This document shows, piece by piece, positions 59,873-64,000 of a stretch of 64,000 nt of DNA (the stretch's first letter is position 1; each line of letters starts with the position of its first letter). This DNA is from Mariniphaga sediminis (GTDB lineage: Bacteria > Bacteroidota > Bacteroidia > Bacteroidales > Prolixibacteraceae). The position numbers and the translations under genes were made by a program. Where the stretch lies: contig NZ_QWET01000015.1 in the NCBI RefSeq assembly GCF_003573545.1, positions 62,001 to 126,000 of the forward strand, read 5' to 3'. The notes beneath the pieces are model-generated. The model had not been told where the DNA came from. It did no database searches and saw only the letters and a program-made list of their open reading frames with translations.

Positions 59873-60715
59873 ATGATGCGAATTAGTAAGTTAGTTGTGG
59901 CTTCCCTGTTCCTGTCTTTCCTGAGTCTGGCTGGCTGGGGGCAGGAGAAAGTGATTTTTCATTATCGTTTTAATGAAAATGACAATTTATCTGACTGGAC
60001 AATGGAAGGGGAGGGGAAAGCATATATTGAAGACGGGAAATTAATTCTTGAGCCAATTCATTATTCAATGCTGAAATCGTTGATGGATGAAGGGACGCTT
60101 TCTACCAATAATGTGCAGGAAGAATACCGGCCCTGGCTGGTGGAGGCCATGACCAAAAAGTATGGCGACGACATGGAAAGGTATTACATAAAAGGAGAAA
60201 ACGGGGAACCGGTTTTTCGCGGCGGGCATTTTAATTTTTGGAATAAAAAGTATCCCGCTCCGGATGATTTTGCCCTTGAATTCGAGTTTAAAAGTTTGTC
60301 TCCGGCTCCTTTGCATATGATTATGTTTTGTGCCCTGGGGAAAAACGGAGAAAGCATTTTTGTCCCGTCAATGCCGCCCAGATATGGTTTGGCGCAGGAG
60401 ATTATGTATGGCCCCATGTTTCAATACCGAATTTCCTATTTTCATCCTTCCCGAAAAACGGCAAATATGCGCCGGGCACCCGGAAGGGAAATGGTAGCCA
60501 AAGGGAAAGATGCCGTATCAGGCACTCCCGGGAAAACATATTTGTGCCGGGTGGAAAGAGTGGGGAAAAAGGTGAAGTACATTGTTGATGGTGAGACAAT
60601 CCTAACTTTCCACGATGAAACCCCGTTAAAAGGAGGGTACTGGGGATTTCGGCTAATGGCTTGCGCCAGGGGGGAATACGACAATATAAAAGTGTTGGAT
60701 TTAACTACTCCCTGA
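59873..60715 (+). CDS. DUF1961-like secreted protein
   Basis: This is a 280-residue secreted protein with a signal peptide (LVVASLFLSFLSLAGWGQ). I place the start at the ATG at 59873 (MMRISKLVV). A TTG at 59858 is in frame and has AGGAGGGG eight bases upstream, so it is a real alternative. The mature part has a jelly-roll pattern: FHYRFNENDNLSDWTMEGEG, FRGGHFNFWNKKYPAPDDFA, FALEFEFKSLSP, HMIMFCALGKNGESIF and GGYWGFRLMACARGEYDNIK, fitting DUF1961, a family common in PULs for uronate-rich glycans. It may be a lyase or a carbohydrate-binding protein; the family is not well characterised. Confidence 0.75.
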   Translation: MMRISKLVVASLFLSFLSLAGWGQEKVIFHYRFNENDNLSDWTMEGEGKAYIEDGKLILEPIHYSMLKSLMDEGTLSTNNVQEEYRPWLVEAMTKKYGDDMERYYIKGENGEPVFRGGHFNFWNKKYPAPDDFALEFEFKSLSPAPLHMIMFCALGKNGESIFVPSMPPRYGLAQEIMYGPMFQYRISYFHPSRKTANMRRAPGREMVAKGKDAVSGTPGKTYLCRVERVGKKVKYIVDGETILTFHDETPLKGGYWGFRLMACARGEYDNIKVLDLTTP

Positions 60716-60742
60716 TTTAACAGCAAACTTGACAACTAAAAA

Positions 60743-62086
60743 ATGAAACGACGAGAATTTTTTAAAACTTCAGCCGGATTGTTAGTTACCCCACTGGCAT
60801 TGGACTTATACCATGTCAATACCTGGTTTTCAGAGAAGAAAAAGTATACATTTGAGTTTTACAGGAAAGGAGAAACGGCAGTTCCTGTAAAAAAAGTAAC
60901 TCCTTCCGATGGTTTTTACCTGCATACATTTTACGATGTGTGCCCGTTCAGTCCGTCGCAAAAATATCTTGCAGTTACAAAACTCCCTTTTCAAAACCGG
61001 GATGCCAGATTCGGGGATATTGCAGAAATATGCCTTATTGATCTGGAAGAAGAAGCGATAAAAACAGTCTATAAAACAAAAGGCTGGGGGTTTCAGTTGG
61101 GAGCCAATTTAGAGTGGGGGAAAACCGACCGGTTTTTATATACCAACGACATTATTAATAACGAGGCCGTTTGTGTACGGATTGACCTGGAAACGGGCGA
61201 AATTATAGCGTACAAAGGCCCCAAGTACCATCTTTCTCCAAACGAAGATACAGTTATTGGCTTTCCGTTGGATTTAATAAATACGACCCAGATGGGGTAT
61301 GGAGTTCCTGATTATAGTCCGGGGAAAGAAATAAAAGGTGCACCATCTGACAACGGCCTCTGGAAAACCAATCTCAAAACCAATGAGAAAAAACTTTTGG
61401 TTTCCCTGGAAGAGGCATCCCAAAGTGCCACAGATCCCGGATACCTTCAGGGTGGAAACTGCTATTTCTTCCATTCGAAATTCAATTCCCGGGGAGACAA
61501 AATTATGCAGGTTATGCGGTGTTTGTTTCCCGGTAACCCTCAAAAAAGGGGCAGGAACGCTTCTTTGCTGACATTTTCCGGGAACGGCGGCAATATCAAA
61601 GAAATCATTTCCCGCGAACAGTGGGGCTATGGAGGAAACCATCCTAACTGGCATCCCAACGGGAACTCCATAATCATGAATATTGTGCCGGGGTGGCTTG
61701 GAGAAAAAACGATGCGGTTCTGTAAGTTTGATGCCGACGGAAATAACTTCGAAATTTTGAGCGAGAAATTTTCGGGCAGCGGGCATCCCTCGGTGACGCC
61801 GGATACAAAGTATTTGTTGTCGGACTATTACGTCAGTAAACTAAAGAATGAATATAACGGAGAAGTTCCTGTCCGGATGATTGATTTAACAACTCAAACA
61901 GAAGTCCATATTTGTAAAATTTTTACCGACATGGAATATATGAAAAAGGACCCGGTTCTCCGTCTTGATCCCCATCCGGCCTGGAGCAGAGACTATAAAC
62001 AGGTTTGTTTCAACGGAGCCCCAAATGGGGAAAGGAGTGTGTTCATTGCACGCCTGGATGAGATAATTGTTGAAAAATACGGGTAA
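60743..62086 (+). CDS. Tat-exported beta-propeller protein (PL22 / oligogalacturonate-lyase-like)
   Basis: This 447-residue protein has the Tat signal KRREFFKTSAGLLVTPLALD. The mature part has propeller blades with WD40-like PD40 strands: CPFSPSQKYLAVTK, FQLGANLEWGKTDRFLYTND, NHPNWHPNGNSIIMNIVPGW, GSGHPSVTPDTKYLLSDYY and LRLDPHPAWSRDYKQVCFNG. The His residues in NHPNWHP, GHPSVTP and PHPAWS fit the metal-binding arrangement of PL22 oligogalacturonate lyases and related propeller lyases. It starts 27 bp after the DUF1961 gene and is followed by a sulfatase. A lyase that trims uronate-containing oligosaccharides is the best guess; exact family membership is uncertain. Confidence 0.75.
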   Translation: MKRREFFKTSAGLLVTPLALDLYHVNTWFSEKKKYTFEFYRKGETAVPVKKVTPSDGFYLHTFYDVCPFSPSQKYLAVTKLPFQNRDARFGDIAEICLIDLEEEAIKTVYKTKGWGFQLGANLEWGKTDRFLYTNDIINNEAVCVRIDLETGEIIAYKGPKYHLSPNEDTVIGFPLDLINTTQMGYGVPDYSPGKEIKGAPSDNGLWKTNLKTNEKKLLVSLEEASQSATDPGYLQGGNCYFFHSKFNSRGDKIMQVMRCLFPGNPQKRGRNASLLTFSGNGGNIKEIISREQWGYGGNHPNWHPNGNSIIMNIVPGWLGEKTMRFCKFDADGNNFEILSEKFSGSGHPSVTPDTKYLLSDYYVSKLKNEYNGEVPVRMIDLTTQTEVHICKIFTDMEYMKKDPVLRLDPHPAWSRDYKQVCFNGAPNGERSVFIARLDEIIVEKYG

Positions 62087-62126
62087 AAACAGATACAGAA
62101 TTTTTAACCTTTTAGATATATTATTG

Positions 62127-63710
62127 ATGATGAAAAGAATATTACCATTACTAATCCCTTTGCAATTCATTTTTTTTGGGTGTCAAACCAGTTCGCCGGT
62201 TTTCCCAAAGCCCAATGTGCTTTTTATTGCTGTCGACGATCTGAATGACTGGACGGGGGCAATGGGAGGAAACAACCAGGCGATTACGCCCAACCTGGAC
62301 CGGCTCAATTCACAGGGAGTACTTTTTACCAATGCCCATTCTTCCATGCCTGTTTGTGTGGCTTCGCGCAATTCACTGATGAGTGGCCTGCACCCTACTA
62401 CTACAGGCTGGTACACCGGGGTGGGAGAGAAACAGGCGATGGTTAATTCCTACCATGAGGTGATGCAAGGAAAAAAGATGCTCCCGGAATATTTTAAAGA
62501 TAACGGCTACAAAACATTTTGCGCCGGGAAGGTATTTCATTCCGGGGCAACCGATTATCCCTTTTTGCTTGATTCGCTCTGGGATGATGTAGCTCCCGGG
62601 TATGAAGATAAAATTACCGGGAAATTTTTGGAACGGGGCGAAGGATACGGCGGCCTTTTCTTTTATCCGTTTCCTAAAAACGGCAGCCAGTTAAAACGGC
62701 ATTATGGGGACAAACTGGGAGCGGGGCATTCGTTATGCGGCGGCCCGCTGGACGAAGAAGATATTCCCGGAGGCAAAATGTACGACGAACTGATAGCAGA
62801 TTATGCTGTTGAAAAACTGAACGAAAACCACGACGAGCCGTTTTTTCTGTCGGTGGGGTTTGTTCGTCCGCATGTGCCTTTTACGGCTCCGCAAAAATAT
62901 TTTGATTTATACGACAAAGCGCAGATAAAAATTCCGGAAGTGCCTGAAGATGAAATGTCGGACATCCCCCTAATGGGGAAATCAATTGCCTACGGCTCCA
63001 CAAATTTTGGCGATCATCAGGCCGTATTGGGAGTGGGGGAAGATTATTGGCGCCACTTGGTTTATTCTTATCTCGCCTGCGTCTCTTTTGTGGACGATCA
63101 GATTGGCCGGGTGCTGAAAACACTGGAAAGCAGCCAGTATGCCCGCAATACCATTATTGTACTTTGGAGCGACCACGGGCAAAACCTGGGAGAAAAGAAA
63201 CACTGGCGGAAAATGTGCCTCTGGGAAGAATCTACCCGCGTACCACTTTGTATTGTAGTGCCCGGAAATGAGGCCAACGGACAAAACTGTGATGAGCCGG
63301 TGAGCCTGCTCGATATATACCCAACCCTGGCCAGTTTGTGCCACCTGCCGGTTCCGGAACACCTGGAAGGACAAAACCTGCAACCGTTAATAGAATCACC
63401 CGAATCGGAATGGCCCCATGTTGTATTAAGTAGTTGGATGTATAAAAATTATTCGGTACGAAATAAAGATTACAGGTACATCCTTTACCGCGATGGAACA
63501 GAAGAACTTTACAATCATAAGGAAGATCCGGGAGAACACATCAACCTGGCAGGCAATGATGCGTACAAAAAAATAAAAGCCCGGCTAAAAAGAGCCATAC
63601 CGGAAAATCCGGCCCTACCCGCTGGCTCTGAAAACTGGAAAGGAGATAAACTTGACGATCGGATTCGTTTATGGCAGGCTCAGGATAGTATTCCGGTTTG
63701 GCTTCGATAA
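62127..63710 (+). CDS. family S1 sulfatase (iduronate-2-sulfatase-like), lipoprotein
   Basis: This encodes 527 residues from the ATG at 62127 (MMKRILPLLIPLQFIFFGC, lipobox FFGC). PNVLFIAVDDLNDWTGAMGG is the typical start of the iduronate-2-sulfatase-like S1_7 group. The formylglycine motif reads PVCVASRNSLMSG (CxAxR rather than CxPxR), still compatible with anaerobic sulfatase maturation. Other motifs are CAGKVFHSG, LSVGFVRPHVPFTAPQKYFD, LWSDHGQNLGEKKHWRKMCL and EDPGEHINLA. An in-frame TTG at 62067 overlapping the propeller gene is rejected because the signal peptide starts later. It is the last gene of the plus arm. The preferred sulfated sugar is unknown. Confidence 0.93.
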   Translation: MMKRILPLLIPLQFIFFGCQTSSPVFPKPNVLFIAVDDLNDWTGAMGGNNQAITPNLDRLNSQGVLFTNAHSSMPVCVASRNSLMSGLHPTTTGWYTGVGEKQAMVNSYHEVMQGKKMLPEYFKDNGYKTFCAGKVFHSGATDYPFLLDSLWDDVAPGYEDKITGKFLERGEGYGGLFFYPFPKNGSQLKRHYGDKLGAGHSLCGGPLDEEDIPGGKMYDELIADYAVEKLNENHDEPFFLSVGFVRPHVPFTAPQKYFDLYDKAQIKIPEVPEDEMSDIPLMGKSIAYGSTNFGDHQAVLGVGEDYWRHLVYSYLACVSFVDDQIGRVLKTLESSQYARNTIIVLWSDHGQNLGEKKHWRKMCLWEESTRVPLCIVVPGNEANGQNCDEPVSLLDIYPTLASLCHLPVPEHLEGQNLQPLIESPESEWPHVVLSSWMYKNYSVRNKDYRYILYRDGTEELYNHKEDPGEHINLAGNDAYKKIKARLKRAIPENPALPAGSENWKGDKLDDRIRLWQAQDSIPVWLR

Positions 63711-63979
63711 TTGATTCGCCGGATTTAGGATGTAAAAAGAATGATATAAATCATGTTGTTCGTAATCTTTTGATTTTCAGTATTTTGTTTGTTATGCCTG
63801 TTTGTGTGCTATGGCCTGTTTTGAGGCAAATTCAACAATTTTTAAAGTGGATTCAACAATACTAAAACATTTTCCATAGGGTTGAAAGAATATTCGACCC
63901 TGCTGCAATCGATTGCGAGACAGGTTTATCATTTTTGTAAAAAAATATGGAGTTAATTGAAAATTTTAAAATCAAAATT

Positions 63980-64000
63980 ATGGCTAAATCAAAATTCATC
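63980..64000 (+). CDS. start of a gene running out of the window
   Basis: ATG at 63980 opens MAKSKFI at the edge of the window, preceded by the AT-rich sequence AAAATCAAAATT. An in-frame ATG at 63947 would add 11 residues. Too little is visible to identify the product. Confidence 0.35.

Noticed and set aside
62067-62126. N-terminal extension of the second sulfatase from TTG 62067, overlapping the propeller gene
   Set aside because: The extension precedes a complete lipoprotein signal beginning at ATG 62127 and would stop it from working as an N-terminal signal.

Overview
The window is chromosomal DNA of a glycan-degrading Bacteroidota bacterium. The evidence is two SusC/SusD pairs, a FecI/FecR-type sigma/anti-sigma pair, many Bacteroidota-style lipoproteins and Tat-exported enzymes, -7 boxes of the TAnnTTTG type, and AT-rich leaders with few Shine-Dalgarno sequences. 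Gene content (DUF4434, DUF4855, GHL10-like, PF12831 and PL8-like proteins, sulfatases) resembles marine or sediment Bacteroidia such as Marinilabiliales/Prolixibacteraceae; this placement is inferred from style only. No rRNA, tRNA or CRISPR array was seen.

Layout. (1) 1-1646: end of an LVIVD-repeat gene, a small lipoprotein, then about 1 kb without intact genes that carries two diverged copies of a hairpin-forming repeat. (2) 1647-4526: a lone GH92 alpha-mannosidase-like lipoprotein with a PA14 domain. (3) 4718-7578, minus strand: AraC regulator, YceI, DoxX and a DODA-type dioxygenase. (4) 7781-23217, first PUL: ECF sigma factor, FecR anti-sigma factor, STN-bearing SusC, SusD, two tandem two-domain alpha/beta hydrolases, a truncated glycosidase-like fragment, then DoxX, a Tat-exported Gfo/Idh/MocA oxidoreductase and a DUF6807 lipoprotein. 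A decayed third hydrolase copy follows at 23241-23607. (5) 23881-28266: D-cysteine desulfhydrase-like enzyme, an IS3-OrfA-like fragment that runs into a degenerate 21-bp tandem repeat, an unrecognised helical protein, a hairpin-rich spacer, and a FISUMP lipoprotein overlapping a beta-barrel protein. (6) 28842-52683, second PUL: ROK repressor, DUF4855, SusC, SusD, DUF5018-like protein, GHL10-like protein, DUF4434 (Tat), Gfo/Idh (Tat), a strong terminator, then TIM-barrel isomerase/epimerase, SSS symporter, DUF4434 (cytoplasmic), FAD oxidoreductase (Tat), MFS sugar porter, AGE epimerase and a second FAD oxidoreductase with an SLH-like tail. (7) 52698-63710: a lyase/sulfatase block in two divergent arms, minus (PL8-like protein, Tat-exported toroid protein, sulfatase) and plus (DUF1961, Tat-exported beta-propeller, sulfatase).

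How the genes may work together. PUL 1 looks like a trans-envelope signalling system: the SusC STN domain would signal through FecR to the ECF sigma factor. Its enzymes suggest de-esterification followed by periplasmic oxidation. PUL 2 is the most unusual part. I recognise no classical CAZy hydrolase family in it; uncharacterised TIM barrels are combined with redox enzymes, an isomerase/lyase-like protein, an epimerase and two monomer importers. This fits an oxidation/elimination route of glycan breakdown. Block 7 suggests a sulfated, uronate-containing polysaccharide, possibly GAG-like since AGE and a ROK regulator lie next door. All substrate assignments are inference.
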